Part shown: positions 17,287 through 25,731 of the stretch, piece by piece | Layout of the letters: every line of letters begins with the position of its first letter | Numbering within the stretch: position 1 is the stretch's first letter | From: Burkholderiales bacterium | Lineage (GTDB): Bacteria; Pseudomonadota; Gammaproteobacteria; Burkholderiales; JAHFRG01 | DNA: 64,000 nucleotides | Assembly (NCBI GenBank): GCA_035518095.1 | Contig: DATIXX010000010.1 | Span: 1 to 64,000 of the forward strand | Direction: 5' to 3' | Position numbers and translations under genes: made by a program | Notes under the pieces: model-generated | The model's input: the letters and a program-made list of their open reading frames with translations, nothing else | Databases searched by the model: none | Told to the model about the DNA's origin: nothing

Positions 17287-18177
17287 ATGCTCTCACAGGA
17301 CGATGTAATTGAAGTATCCGAAATCGACGATTGGTACTGCGTTCCCGACCCGCAAACCGGGGCGCGAATGATCCGGTCCCTGGAAGGCGGCAAGGTGATT
17401 TATTTCCCGCGCCTCGCTTTTGCCATTAGCGAGTCGGAACGCCGATTTCTCACCCCCACGTGCTCCGACGGCAAAGCCAAAAACGTGAGCTATGACCGGC
17501 GCGACGAGAGCATTCAAGGCACAAGCTGCACCGACCGCGATCGTGCCGATCTTGCAGCCATGATTTCACGCTTCGCCGCTCAGACGAGGGCGCTCGTCGA
17601 ATCCCTGTTTCCCCACTACATCCCGCATCTTGAGCAAGCGCGCACCAGTTACCGGCCGATGCCGGTCGAAAAACGCTTTGCTTCGGTTCGCAAAGATGAT
17701 TCGCGCTTGCACGTAGACGCCTTTGCCTCGCGTCCGAACTACGGCATGCGCATTTTACGCGTGTTTAGCAATGTAAATCCCGATGCTGAGCCACGCGTGT
17801 GGAACATCGGCGAGCCCTTTGAGAATTTTGCGCCGAGATACTGCGGGCGGATAACACCACAGTTGCCAGGCTCGGCCTGGCTGCTCCAGCACCTCGGGAT
17901 TACCAAGGGAAAGCGCAGTTTCTATGATCACGTCATGCTGCAACTGCATGACCGCGGAAAAATGGACGACCATTACCAGCAGCACGCGGATAAAATTACT
18001 TTTGCTTTTCCAGCCGGCTCGACCTGGTTAATGTTCAGCGACCGCGTGCTTCATGCCGCGCTTTCCGGCCAGTATCTAATGGAACAGACTTTCAATTTGC
18101 CGGTAAACGCGATGCAAGATGAAAGTCGTTCGCCGCTTCGCGTACTCGAGGAGCTATATCAACGGAAGCTGGCTTAG
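17287..18177 (+). CDS. kdoO: Kdo hydroxylase-like Fe(II)/2-oxoglutarate oxygenase
   Basis: A 296-residue protein with a facial-triad signature: H142 and D144 in LHVDAF and a distal H256 in VLHAAL, with RILRVFSN and RVWNIGEPFE nearby as in the Kdo 3-hydroxylase family. That enzyme converts the outer Kdo sugar of lipopolysaccharide to Ko in Burkholderia and relatives, acting at the inner membrane with oxygen and 2-oxoglutarate. AAGAGGAG precedes the ATG. It is followed after 12 bases by an ArnT-like glycosyltransferase, supporting an LPS modification pair. Family assignment rests on remembered motifs, not an alignment. Confidence 0.78.
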   Translation: MLSQDDVIEVSEIDDWYCVPDPQTGARMIRSLEGGKVIYFPRLAFAISESERRFLTPTCSDGKAKNVSYDRRDESIQGTSCTDRDRADLAAMISRFAAQTRALVESLFPHYIPHLEQARTSYRPMPVEKRFASVRKDDSRLHVDAFASRPNYGMRILRVFSNVNPDAEPRVWNIGEPFENFAPRYCGRITPQLPGSAWLLQHLGITKGKRSFYDHVMLQLHDRGKMDDHYQQHADKITFAFPAGSTWLMFSDRVLHAALSGQYLMEQTFNLPVNAMQDESRSPLRVLEELYQRKLA

Positions 18178-18189
18178 AGCCGGATTGAA

Positions 18190-19884
18190 ATGGATTTTTC
18201 AGAGAATATTTTTGAAGCGACGCGGGCGCCGTCACTCAAGCTTTCGCATCTTGCCGCCACCTGCCTGTTCTGCCTGGCCTGGATTCTTCCCGGACTATTA
18301 GGACACGAACCGTGGAAACCGGATGAACCCGGGACCTTCGGGGTGGTGCTGCATATTTACAATACCGGCGACTGGTTGGTTCCGGCTCTCGCTGGCGAGC
18401 CATACATGGATAAGCCGCCGCTGTTTTATCTAACAGCCGCGCTATTTGCCAAAGTCTTCTCTTCGCTCCTGCCATTGCCCGATGCAGCGCGACTTGCTAG
18501 CGGCTTTTACATGGCGCTTACGCTCATCTTCATCGGAATGTGTGGACAGGTCCTGTACGGGAGAGGAAAAGGAACCATGACCGCGTTGATTTTCATGGGC
18601 AGCGTAGGCTTGCTGGTGCGCGCGCATCAGTTGATTTCCGATCTCGGCCTGCTTGCCGGTTTCGCCTTATGTCTTTTCGGACTTTCCTTGAATCAGAAAC
18701 GCCCGCTGGTGGCGGGGTTGGTCACCGGGACGGGAATCGGCATAGGCTTCATGTGCCGAGGCACGCTCGCCCCAATTGTGGCGGTGATCAGCTGTTTGCT
18801 GCTTCCAGTGTTCTTTAAATCCTGGCGTAACCGCAAGTATGTTTTATGTCTGCTGCTTGCGGTTATTGCGGCTGCCCCCTGGCTTATCATCTGGCCTATC
18901 GCTTTGTACCAGCGCTCGCCCGAGCTCTTCAGACAATGGTTCTGGGTAAGCGACCTTGGACGGCTATACGGCTTTGCTCCATATGGAAAAGAACCTTCAG
19001 CTCTATATTTCTTGAAAACCGTACCGTGGTTTGCCTGGCCCGCGCTACCGCTTGCACTGTGGACCCTTTGGCAGGGCGGCCGCAAGGGACTTGCCAAACC
19101 CGAGATTCAGTTGCCGCTGATGTTGATCGCGGTGCTGTTCATAGCTTTGAGCCTCGATACCGATGTACACGATCTCGATGCGCTGCCGTTTCTGCTTCCG
19201 CTCGCGCTACTCGCCACGCCGGCACTTGAAACATTGCGGCGCGGAGCGGCCAGTGCACTTGACTGGTTCGGCATCATGACTTTCGGGCTGTTAGCCGGCT
19301 GCTTGTGGCTGGGCTGGTTTAGCTTGATGACCGGTCACCCGGCCTGGATTGCGACTTCGCTTGCGGGTTACCTGCCGGGGTACAGCCTGCCATTTAACAT
19401 GTTCCATTTTCTGGTGGGGGTGGCATTCACTTTAGGCTGGTTCGCGCTGATCAGCCGTATCGGCCGCTCCAACCGACGCGCCATAATCAACTGGGCGGGG
19501 GGGATGACCATGGTATGGGTGTTGGCGATGACGCTTTGGCTGCCGTGGCTGGACGTTAGCAAGAATTATCGCTGGATGTTTACGTCCCTCCAGCAATCGC
19601 TGCCATCACATTACAGATGCGTTACCAGCCGCAATTTGGGCGAAACGCAGCGCGCGATGTTGGAGTATTATGCCGGCATCATCACCCAACGCTCGGATGT
19701 CACCGGTACGATCGATTGCGATTTGCTGCTGATCCAGGGGAGAGCGCAGGAACAACCCTCGGTCGGCGCCGACTGGGAAAAAATCTGGCAAGGCAGCCGG
19801 CCGGGCGACAACTATGAACGTTATTACCTGTACCAGAATGCACCAAAACCACATCAAATCGGATTCCTTTCAGACCCGTCGTGA
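18190..19884 (+). CDS. ArnT/PMT-like membrane glycosyltransferase (GT83-type)
   Basis: A 564-residue polytopic protein with about eleven or twelve hydrophobic segments. The first periplasmic loop carries KPDEPGTFG (43-51), giving the acidic catalytic pair D45-E46, followed by LAGEPYMDKPPLFY (68-80), the hallmark of ArnT-like lipid A glycosyltransferases. ArnT moves aminoarabinose from undecaprenyl phosphate to lipid A. No arnBCADEF genes are nearby, so the donor sugar here is unknown. The soluble C-terminal part (about residues 450-564) is shorter than in ArnT. It is twelve bases after kdoO and overlaps the GTG start of hslO by four bases, so the three genes are tightly packed. Confidence 0.82.
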   Translation: MDFSENIFEATRAPSLKLSHLAATCLFCLAWILPGLLGHEPWKPDEPGTFGVVLHIYNTGDWLVPALAGEPYMDKPPLFYLTAALFAKVFSSLLPLPDAARLASGFYMALTLIFIGMCGQVLYGRGKGTMTALIFMGSVGLLVRAHQLISDLGLLAGFALCLFGLSLNQKRPLVAGLVTGTGIGIGFMCRGTLAPIVAVISCLLLPVFFKSWRNRKYVLCLLLAVIAAAPWLIIWPIALYQRSPELFRQWFWVSDLGRLYGFAPYGKEPSALYFLKTVPWFAWPALPLALWTLWQGGRKGLAKPEIQLPLMLIAVLFIALSLDTDVHDLDALPFLLPLALLATPALETLRRGAASALDWFGIMTFGLLAGCLWLGWFSLMTGHPAWIATSLAGYLPGYSLPFNMFHFLVGVAFTLGWFALISRIGRSNRRAIINWAGGMTMVWVLAMTLWLPWLDVSKNYRWMFTSLQQSLPSHYRCVTSRNLGETQRAMLEYYAGIITQRSDVTGTIDCDLLLIQGRAQEQPSVGADWEKIWQGSRPGDNYERYYLYQNAPKPHQIGFLSDPS

Positions 19885-20756
19885 AACTTCCCGACACCTT
19901 ACAACGCTTTGTATTTGAGCATGCGCCGGTAAGAGGCGAAATCGTGCACTTAGGGGCGACCTGGCGCGCGGTGCTGGAGCGCCACAATTATCCGCCGGCG
20001 TTGCGCGCCTTGCTGGGGGAACTCATGGCCGCAGCGGCGTTGCTCGCCTCCACGCTCAAATTTTCCGGAACTCTGACCATGCAAATGCAGGGTGGAGGGC
20101 CGGTACAACTTTTGGTGGTGGAATGCACCTCGGAACTCAATCTGCGCGCAACTGCAAAATGGGAAGGCGAGCTCTCGGACATGCCGCTAAAGGAACTGCT
20201 CGGTACCGGACGCTTTGCCATCACCATTAACCCTCTCGAGGGCAAACACAGCTATCAGGGCATCGTTAGTCTCCAAGGGACCACGGTAGCGCAGGTGCTG
20301 GAGCATTACATGGCGGAGTCCGAGCAGTTGGAAACCCGCTTGTGGCTCGCAGTTGACGATACGCAAGCCTCGGGCCTGCTTTTGCAACGGCTGCCTGCGC
20401 CCGAAAGCAAAGATCATGACGCCTGGAACCGCGCGGTATTGCTCGCCTCAAGTATCGAGCGCGCCGAACTGCTGCAGTTTTCAGCGCCGCAGATAATCCA
20501 CCGCCTGTATCACGAGGAAGACATCCGGGTTTTTAGGGTTAAGCCCGTCAGCTTCCACTGCTCCTGCACGCGCGAAAGCGTTACTGCCATGCTTCGCATC
20601 CTGGGCTACGGCGAAGTGCGCTCGGTGCTTCAGGAGCGGGGCGCCGTGGAAGTATATTGCGAGTTCTGTAATCGCCTGTATATGTTTGATGCCGTCGATG
20701 CGGAACAGGTATTCGCAGCCGAGGTTATCACGCAAATCAATCAGACGCGTCATTAA
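19881..20756 (+). CDS. hslO: Redox-regulated chaperone Hsp33
   Basis: A 291-residue Hsp33 with the C-terminal zinc/redox switch: CSC in FHCSCTRES and CEFC in VYCEFCNRL, the C-x-C and C-x2-C pairs spaced about 31 residues apart. Oxidation releases zinc and activates the holdase in the cytoplasm. The start is a GTG whose GTGA overlaps the stop of the glycosyltransferase gene; no independent ribosome site is visible, so translation is probably coupled. Placement behind an LPS-modification gene is unusual but may only reflect compaction. Confidence 0.94.
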   Translation: MKLPDTLQRFVFEHAPVRGEIVHLGATWRAVLERHNYPPALRALLGELMAAAALLASTLKFSGTLTMQMQGGGPVQLLVVECTSELNLRATAKWEGELSDMPLKELLGTGRFAITINPLEGKHSYQGIVSLQGTTVAQVLEHYMAESEQLETRLWLAVDDTQASGLLLQRLPAPESKDHDAWNRAVLLASSIERAELLQFSAPQIIHRLYHEEDIRVFRVKPVSFHCSCTRESVTAMLRILGYGEVRSVLQERGAVEVYCEFCNRLYMFDAVDAEQVFAAEVITQINQTRH

Positions 20757-20872
20757 TCCGTGCGTTGTCTCGACAGCGCCCCGTTGTAAGGGTAAACTTA
20801 TGTTGTGCGCTGCACCATGGCAGTTGCCGGTTTTATCTTCTGTTTTTTTCCAACGATAAAGGGATCCTGAAA

Positions 20873-22063
20873 ATGAACAATTCGCGTGAAGTTGTAGTAT
20901 TAAGCGGCGTGCGCACAGCCATCGGGGATTATGGCGGCAGTCTAAAAGATATTCCGCCGACTGAGCTCGCAGCCCGTGTAGTGAGAGAAGCGGTGAGCCG
21001 CGCCAAGGTGGATCCCAAGGAGGTGGAGCACTGCGTATTCGGCAACGTGATCCATACTGAGACACGTGATATGTACCTGGCTCGGGTCGCCTGTATTAAG
21101 GGCGGGCTTTCCCAAGAGACACCGGCGTTGACTTTGAATCGCTTATGCGGAAGCGGTCTGCAAGCGATCGTCAGCGCCGCTCAGCACATATTGCTCGGCG
21201 ATATAGACGTTGCACTCGGCGGGGGAGCGGAAAGCATGAGCCGCGGTGGATACCTGGTGCCAAGCCTGCGTTGGGGACAACGCATGAATGACGGCGGTGT
21301 AGTCGACATGATGGTCGGGGCGCTAACGGATCCTTTCGATACCGTACACATGGGTGTGACCGCTGAAAATATCGCCGCGCGTTGCAAGCTATCCCGTGCA
21401 GAGCAAGACGCATTCGCCGTCGAAAGCCACAAGCGCGCTGCCAACGCCATTGCCAAGGGTTACTTCAAGGAGCAAATTCTTCCTATCGAACTCAAGACCA
21501 AGAAAGGCCCGGTTATATTCGATACCGACGAGCATGTGCGCACTGACGCAAGCATCGAAGGCATGGCCAAGCTCAAGGCGGCTTTTCAGAAGGAAAACGG
21601 CACGGTGACGGCTGGCAACGCCTCGGGCATTAATGATGCTGCTGCAGCCGTAGTGCTGATGGAAAGAAAAGCCGCCGAAAAGAAAGGGCTCAAGCCGATG
21701 ATGCGGATGATTGCTTACGGTCATTCCGGAGTCGATCCCAAAATCATGGGCATGGGACCGGTACCGGCGGTGCGCAAGGCGCTGGAAAAGGCTAATTTGA
21801 AGCTGGAGCAGATGGATGTCATCGAATCCAATGAGGCCTTTGCGGCGCAAGCGATGGGCGTAAGCAAGGAACTCGGAATGAATCCGCAAAAGGTGAATCC
21901 GAACGGCGGCGCGGTTGCTCTGGGTCACCCTATTGGCGCCACGGGCTGCATTCTCACGGTCAAGGCCATGTATGAATTGCAACGTTCGGGCGGGCGCTAT
22001 GGTCTGGTCACCATGTGCATCGGCGGCGGTCAGGGCATCGCCGCGATATTTGAGCGCATGTAG
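20873..22063 (+). CDS. bktB: Beta-ketothiolase (acetyl-CoA C-acyltransferase), BktB-like
   Basis: From the ATG at 20873, preceded by AAAGGGA, the product has 396 residues; a longer frame from 20765 lacks a ribosome site. Active-site nucleophile C92 lies in NRLCGSGLQ, the catalytic histidine in GHPIGATG and the second cysteine in MCIGGGQG. The sequence closely resembles Ralstonia BktB as I remember it (REVVV-x-SGVRTAIG start, IAAIFER end). It condenses acyl-CoAs with acetyl-CoA for polyhydroxyalkanoate synthesis or runs thiolysis in fatty acid breakdown. A phasin gene about 1 kb downstream supports a PHA role; phaC and phaB are not in the window. Confidence 0.9.
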   Translation: MNNSREVVVLSGVRTAIGDYGGSLKDIPPTELAARVVREAVSRAKVDPKEVEHCVFGNVIHTETRDMYLARVACIKGGLSQETPALTLNRLCGSGLQAIVSAAQHILLGDIDVALGGGAESMSRGGYLVPSLRWGQRMNDGGVVDMMVGALTDPFDTVHMGVTAENIAARCKLSRAEQDAFAVESHKRAANAIAKGYFKEQILPIELKTKKGPVIFDTDEHVRTDASIEGMAKLKAAFQKENGTVTAGNASGINDAAAAVVLMERKAAEKKGLKPMMRMIAYGHSGVDPKIMGMGPVPAVRKALEKANLKLEQMDVIESNEAFAAQAMGVSKELGMNPQKVNPNGGAVALGHPIGATGCILTVKAMYELQRSGGRYGLVTMCIGGGQGIAAIFERM

Positions 22064-22167
22064 GCCTTAAGTCTGCAGGGCCTCCCTCGGGCCTCACCGA
22101 TTCGCCAAATTGCTTCCCGGCTGTGCGTTGAAGTGGTCACTCACTTGGAATCGGCCTTCTGGCATTT

Positions 22168-22890
22168 TCAGGCTTGTCCGCTGCGCAGTCGTTGCAGCTC
22201 TCCAAGGCAGAAATAGACATAGGCAAGGCCTATATAGACAGGTGAAAACAGATTGAGCAGGGGCACAAACTGGGTCAGCGCTAAAATCGCCCCCAGCACG
22301 TAGAGCCTTATGCCCGACCGTTCCAGTATCAACGTAAATTCCTCTGGGCTCGCATGCTCTGCGAGCGCATCGTAGCGAAAAAGCCGTTGGCTCAAATATG
22401 CCGAGAGCAGTATCGGCAATACTGCAGCAGGCAAACCGAGCAGCCATATTGGCAGCGTCACTAGCCAGAGCAAAATAAATATTGCCGTCGCCGCCACAGG
22501 ATTCCACAGGCTACCCCATATCGTGCCGCCGTGTTTCTTTTCCAATCCTGGAAAACTACGCTCTCCCACGTACCTGACCAGGACCGGCATGGCAAGCACC
22601 GAGGTCACTAGAAGCGAGGTTGCCAAGACCACTGGAACCAGCAGCAAGATCAACAGCGCGGTAGCCAAAGAAAGCGCAACCCAGTGAATTTCATGCCGTA
22701 ATAAAAATTGCTGCAACGGCGTTTGGGCGAGCAGATGGCTTATTTCCCTAACCCAGTCCTGCCAGAACCACCACGATAGCCCGCCCCATATGACGAAAGC
22801 CAGGAACACGGGCAGCAAAATTAATCCCAGGATTTTTGGGTGAAAAAGGCTTAGCAAGGCGTCCCAGAGGGATCTAGCGATGCTTTCCAT
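22168..22890 (-). CDS. EI24-domain (CysZ-like) inner-membrane protein
   Basis: A 240-residue membrane protein, taking the ATG at 22890 (start MESIARSLWDA), which fits the family better than a frame 21 codons longer. It begins with an amphipathic helix and has about four to five hydrophobic segments, with the EI24/CysZ pattern: an N-terminal FHPK motif, the ERSFPGLEKKHGG loop, and a C-terminal FSPVYIGLAYVYF stretch. CysZ is a sulfate transporter; this betaproteobacterial branch is uncharacterised and has no cys genes nearby. It lies convergent to bktB, and its upstream region faces the phasin promoter. Confidence 0.78.
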   Translation of the reverse strand: MESIARSLWDALLSLFHPKILGLILLPVFLAFVIWGGLSWWFWQDWVREISHLLAQTPLQQFLLRHEIHWVALSLATALLILLLVPVVLATSLLVTSVLAMPVLVRYVGERSFPGLEKKHGGTIWGSLWNPVAATAIFILLWLVTLPIWLLGLPAAVLPILLSAYLSQRLFRYDALAEHASPEEFTLILERSGIRLYVLGAILALTQFVPLLNLFSPVYIGLAYVYFCLGELQRLRSGQA

Positions 22891-22940
22891 GATTAAGACC
22901 ATGATAAATATGCATTTTACTCTGTCCTGGTCTGGTCCCT

Positions 22941-23022
22941 TGCTGCATGACAAAATATTTAAAAAAATTATGTTGACAGAGCTAATAAAATCAGTAGAAT
23001 ACGAAATTGATGCAATGCAGCA
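22941..23022 (+). promoter_or_regulatory. phaP promoter flanked by an inverted repeat
   Basis: TTGACA (22973-22978) and TAGAAT (22995-23000) with a 16-base spacer form a near-consensus sigma70 promoter. Outside it, TGCTGCAT (22941-22948) and its exact inverse ATGCAGCA (23015-23022) flank the promoter. TGC/GCA-rich sites bind the repressor PhaR in some PHA-storing bacteria, so this is a candidate operator pair. Confidence 0.6.
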
Positions 23023-23086
23023 TTACACTCAACTGCCACTGCAGATGCTTTAACCACTTGATAATTTATTTTTTAAGGAGATAACC

Positions 23087-23629
23087 ATGTTTAACGTACC
23101 TGAGCAATTGGTTGCGGCCAACAAGAGCAACCTGGAAATTGCGGCCGGAATCACCGCCGCCACGCTCGATGCCGCAGAACGTTTGTTTGATCTGCAATTA
23201 ACGGCGGCTAAGAACAGTCTGGCGGAAAGCACCACAAACGCCAAGGCTCTGATCTCAGCCAAGGACGCACAGGAAGTTATGGCGTTGCAGTCTGCGATCG
23301 CTGAGCCCGCGTTTGAAAAAGCCCTGGGGTACTCGCGGCGCGTGTATGAACTGGCGACCGAAACCCAAGCCGAAATCTCGAAGCTACTTGAAGAACGCGC
23401 TACCGAATTCAACAAGGCGGTGGTCGCCGCTCTGGATAAGGTTGCCAAATCAGCTCCAGTAGGATCCGATGTTGCAGTCGCCGCCATTAAATCGGCAATG
23501 GCTGCTGCCAATTCGGCCTACGGCACGATGACCAAGACCGCCAAGCAAGTCGCCGAACTGACTGAGGCCGGTGTCGCCGCGGCGACCAGCCAAGTGCACC
23601 ACACCAAGAAGAGAGCCGCTCAAAGTTAA
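23087..23629 (+). CDS. phaP: Phasin family protein
   Basis: A 180-residue, alanine-rich, almost entirely helical protein with the phasin_2 pattern (EQLVAANKSNLE at 5-16, LTAAKNSLAE, and amphipathic heptads throughout). Phasins coat polyhydroxybutyrate granules and control their number and size. AAGGAGATAACC gives an excellent ribosome site. A strong promoter lies upstream and a strong intrinsic terminator downstream, so it is a single-gene unit of likely high expression. The basic tail (HHTKKRAAQS) is typical of granule-associated phasins that may also contact DNA. Confidence 0.92.
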   Translation: MFNVPEQLVAANKSNLEIAAGITAATLDAAERLFDLQLTAAKNSLAESTTNAKALISAKDAQEVMALQSAIAEPAFEKALGYSRRVYELATETQAEISKLLEERATEFNKAVVAALDKVAKSAPVGSDVAVAAIKSAMAAANSAYGTMTKTAKQVAELTEAGVAAATSQVHHTKKRAAQS

Positions 23630-23646
23630 GTCTCCATCAAGCTCGC

Positions 23647-23677
23647 AAAGCCCCCGTGTTCAACCGGGGGCTTTTTA
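23647..23677 (+). terminator. Intrinsic terminator after phaP
   Basis: A perfect ten-base stem, AAAGCCCCCG (23647-23656) with CGGGGGCTTT (23665-23674), an eight-base loop and a T-rich tail. It ends the phasin transcript. Confidence 0.9.
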
Positions 23678-24071
23678 TTTGCAGGTAAGAATCCAAGCGT
23701 AGGGCGGCGTAAAGCAATTTCACGCTACATTTTTGGCGGACTGAAGCCCAAATCATGCGCCGCGCATCCAGCCCTGCGATCTGGAGAGCGTTAGTGGCAT
23801 ACCGGGAGGCCATGGTGCCGCCGGCCTGTGCAAGCTGTCACACAGAGTTCAACAGTACTCCGAAAAAACTTCGCTGGGTGTAACTTGCAGACTGTTTGAC
23901 TGTTCGCAAGGTCCGGGTCGGCAAATGACTCACAGCACCCTGGCGTTGCGGCCTCTTTTCCCGCGCAAAGACAAAGCCACAGGATTCCAAGACCCGCGAC
24001 TTAAATGGTTACCGGCTTAATCAATTAGTGTTAGTCTTGTAACGCCCTCTCCAATACCCACAAGGACCGTT
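23678..24071. other. Intergenic region between phaP and the DUF6494 gene
   Basis: I see no gene or structured element here, only an AAGGA ribosome site at its right end for the next small gene. Confidence 0.5.
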
Positions 24072-24278
24072 ATGAACGAAGAAACATTTAACTTAAGCAT
24101 CCGAAAGTTTCTGAAAATGGTCGGCGTTAAGTCGCAGCATGAAATCGAACAAGCGGTACACAAGGCGTTGGCTCAAGGATCGATTTCGGGCAAGGACACC
24201 TTGCCGGCAAGCATGAACTTGCGCATTGGTAAGTTGAAGCTCGACGTCAAATTCGACGGTGAGATCAGTCTGGATTAA
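24072..24278 (+). CDS. Small DUF6494-like conserved protein
   Basis: A 68-residue protein that starts NEETFNLSIRKFLK, continues with a short helix containing SQHEIEQAVHKAL, and ends in a small beta-rich part (LRIGKLKLDVKFDGEISLD). This matches what I remember of DUF6494, a family of small proteobacterial proteins without a known role. AAGGA lies eight bases before the ATG. No signal peptide or membrane segment. It converges with the dehydrogenase-like gene on its right. The reading frame is real by ribosome site and family resemblance; function unknown. Confidence 0.7.
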   Translation: MNEETFNLSIRKFLKMVGVKSQHEIEQAVHKALAQGSISGKDTLPASMNLRIGKLKLDVKFDGEISLD

Positions 24279-24294
24279 TTGCCGCGTATCGCGT

Positions 24295-25137
24295 TCAACC
24301 CGATTTGGCTTGCGCAATGCCGAGCAACGCGGCAATTTGCTGTTGGAATAGGCGCGAGCCCTGGTCCGCGAAATGCAGGGCGAGTGCCAGATTGAGCGCC
24401 GGCGTCATTTGCTGACGCAGTCCTGCCAGTTGTTGCGGGTCATTTGACCTGATACGGGACAGGATATTTGATTCGTTTAGAAACTCAACGGCCAGTTCTT
24501 GAACAGCGGCCTGGTCGGCACTGCCAATTTGCCAGACTTGCGCCATCATCGGTAAATCAACGGCAAAACTTCCGCTCATTCTGACTGCCGCCAGACTTTG
24601 ATACAAGGTTTGCGCTACGGCGTACTCCAGGCGTCTGCGCACCTGCTCCACAAAATGCCCTGAACCGCTCGGCCCGCAATGTACCCAGCGCTGCGGCGAG
24701 AGCGCGTCAAAATGCGGTTTGAGCGTTTCGATCACCTGCGCTTCACCGCCGACCATCAGCGCGCAATGCGTGCCGTTGCTCGATAATCCGGCATCAACCA
24801 ACTTTATTTCGCGTTCAGCCAGCTGCTTGGAGCGACGCACAGTATTCCGGTAATGAATAACGGAGCAATCGATGACGACGTCCTGGATTTCAAGCAGCGG
24901 CTCAAGGTGTTCGAGGCAAGCTGCAGCTCCAGGCATAACCCACAGCTTGCGCGGACTGCGTACGGAGGTCATGAGCTCCTCCAGGCTGTGGCAAGATTGA
25001 ATTTCGCAAACTTCGGCGAACTTGATGCCAACGGCAGGTTCGGGGTCATATGCGGCCAAGCCGAATCCGTGTGCGTGCATGATGCTCGCCAGGCGTTTCC
25101 CGTCTCCGCTCAGTCCGATCACTCCGACTTTTTGCAG
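24295..25137 (-). CDS. 6-phosphogluconate/3-hydroxyisobutyrate dehydrogenase-like protein
   Basis: A Rossmann-fold dehydrogenase relative of about 280 residues. The frame shows KVGVIGLSGDGKRLA at the start, then VIDCS and VDAGLSSNGTHCALMVGG, the substrate-binding DAG-(x)SGG-like region of this superfamily. The canonical GLGRMG is altered to GLSGDG, and the usual SGG to SSN, so catalysis is uncertain. A GTG at 25122 would cut off the first beta strand. The CTG at 25137, six bases after GGGAGA, restores it, so I extend to there; a rare start codon, to be checked. It lies right after the aspartic protease gene on the same strand. Confidence 0.7.
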   Translation of the reverse strand: MQKVGVIGLSGDGKRLASIMHAHGFGLAAYDPEPAVGIKFAEVCEIQSCHSLEELMTSVRSPRKLWVMPGAAACLEHLEPLLEIQDVVIDCSVIHYRNTVRRSKQLAEREIKLVDAGLSSNGTHCALMVGGEAQVIETLKPHFDALSPQRWVHCGPSGSGHFVEQVRRRLEYAVAQTLYQSLAAVRMSGSFAVDLPMMAQVWQIGSADQAAVQELAVEFLNESNILSRIRSNDPQQLAGLRQQMTPALNLALALHFADQGSRLFQQQIAALLGIAQAKSG

Positions 25138-25163
25138 TTGATTTCTCCCTAAAAGAGCCGCGG

Positions 25164-25694
25164 CTAATGGGCCGTGCCGGCGGCGGGCTGCTTCAAGATC
25201 AAATGTCCATCGCGCTGGGTAAATTCCAGGCGCCTCAGAAAACTCATACCGAGCAATACGGTTTGCTGGTCAATGCCGTCGCTCGCCACCGCGCTCACAT
25301 CATGCAACTCGATCGGGCCTACCCGTACGTCGGAGAGTCGCGTCAAATAACCGATTGCGTTGCCGTTCGCCGTGTCAAGCATAATCGCGGCGCCAAACTT
25401 TAACCCCAGCTGTCGGGCAAGCTGCAACGGCAGCGCAACCTGAGTCGCACCGGTATCCACGAGGAACGTCACCTTAGCGCCGTTGATCTCACCATCTGCG
25501 ACATAATGTCCGGCGCGGTTGCGCTTCAACACCAGCTCACCGCTTTGCCGCTGCAGCAGTGCTTGCGGATTGGGATTAAATTGTCGCTGCTCCCAGCCGT
25601 TGAAATACCAGTACACCAGCCCGATAATCAGCAACCAGGCGATGATCAGCATGATAATTCCGCTGCGGCGCTCCGGATTTTTCTGCAGTTCCAT
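25164..25694 (-). CDS. Membrane-anchored retropepsin-like aspartic protease
   Basis: A 176-residue protein: one N-terminal transmembrane helix (about 13-30), then a clan AA domain with the catalytic triad motif VDTGAT (D80) and a flap region, ending with LGMSFLRRLEF, typical of the TIGR02281-like family. Such proteins work as homodimers, presumably in the periplasm; natural substrates are unknown in most bacteria. The gene sits between orn and the dehydrogenase-like gene, all leftwards, 37 bases after orn. The active-site motif is intact and the length is normal. Confidence 0.85.
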   Translation of the reverse strand: MELQKNPERRSGIIMLIIAWLLIIGLVYWYFNGWEQRQFNPNPQALLQRQSGELVLKRNRAGHYVADGEINGAKVTFLVDTGATQVALPLQLARQLGLKFGAAIMLDTANGNAIGYLTRLSDVRVGPIELHDVSAVASDGIDQQTVLLGMSFLRRLEFTQRDGHLILKQPAAGTAH

Positions 25695-25731
25695 GAGACG
25701 GCTATCGGGATCGACTTACAGACCCGTGAAA

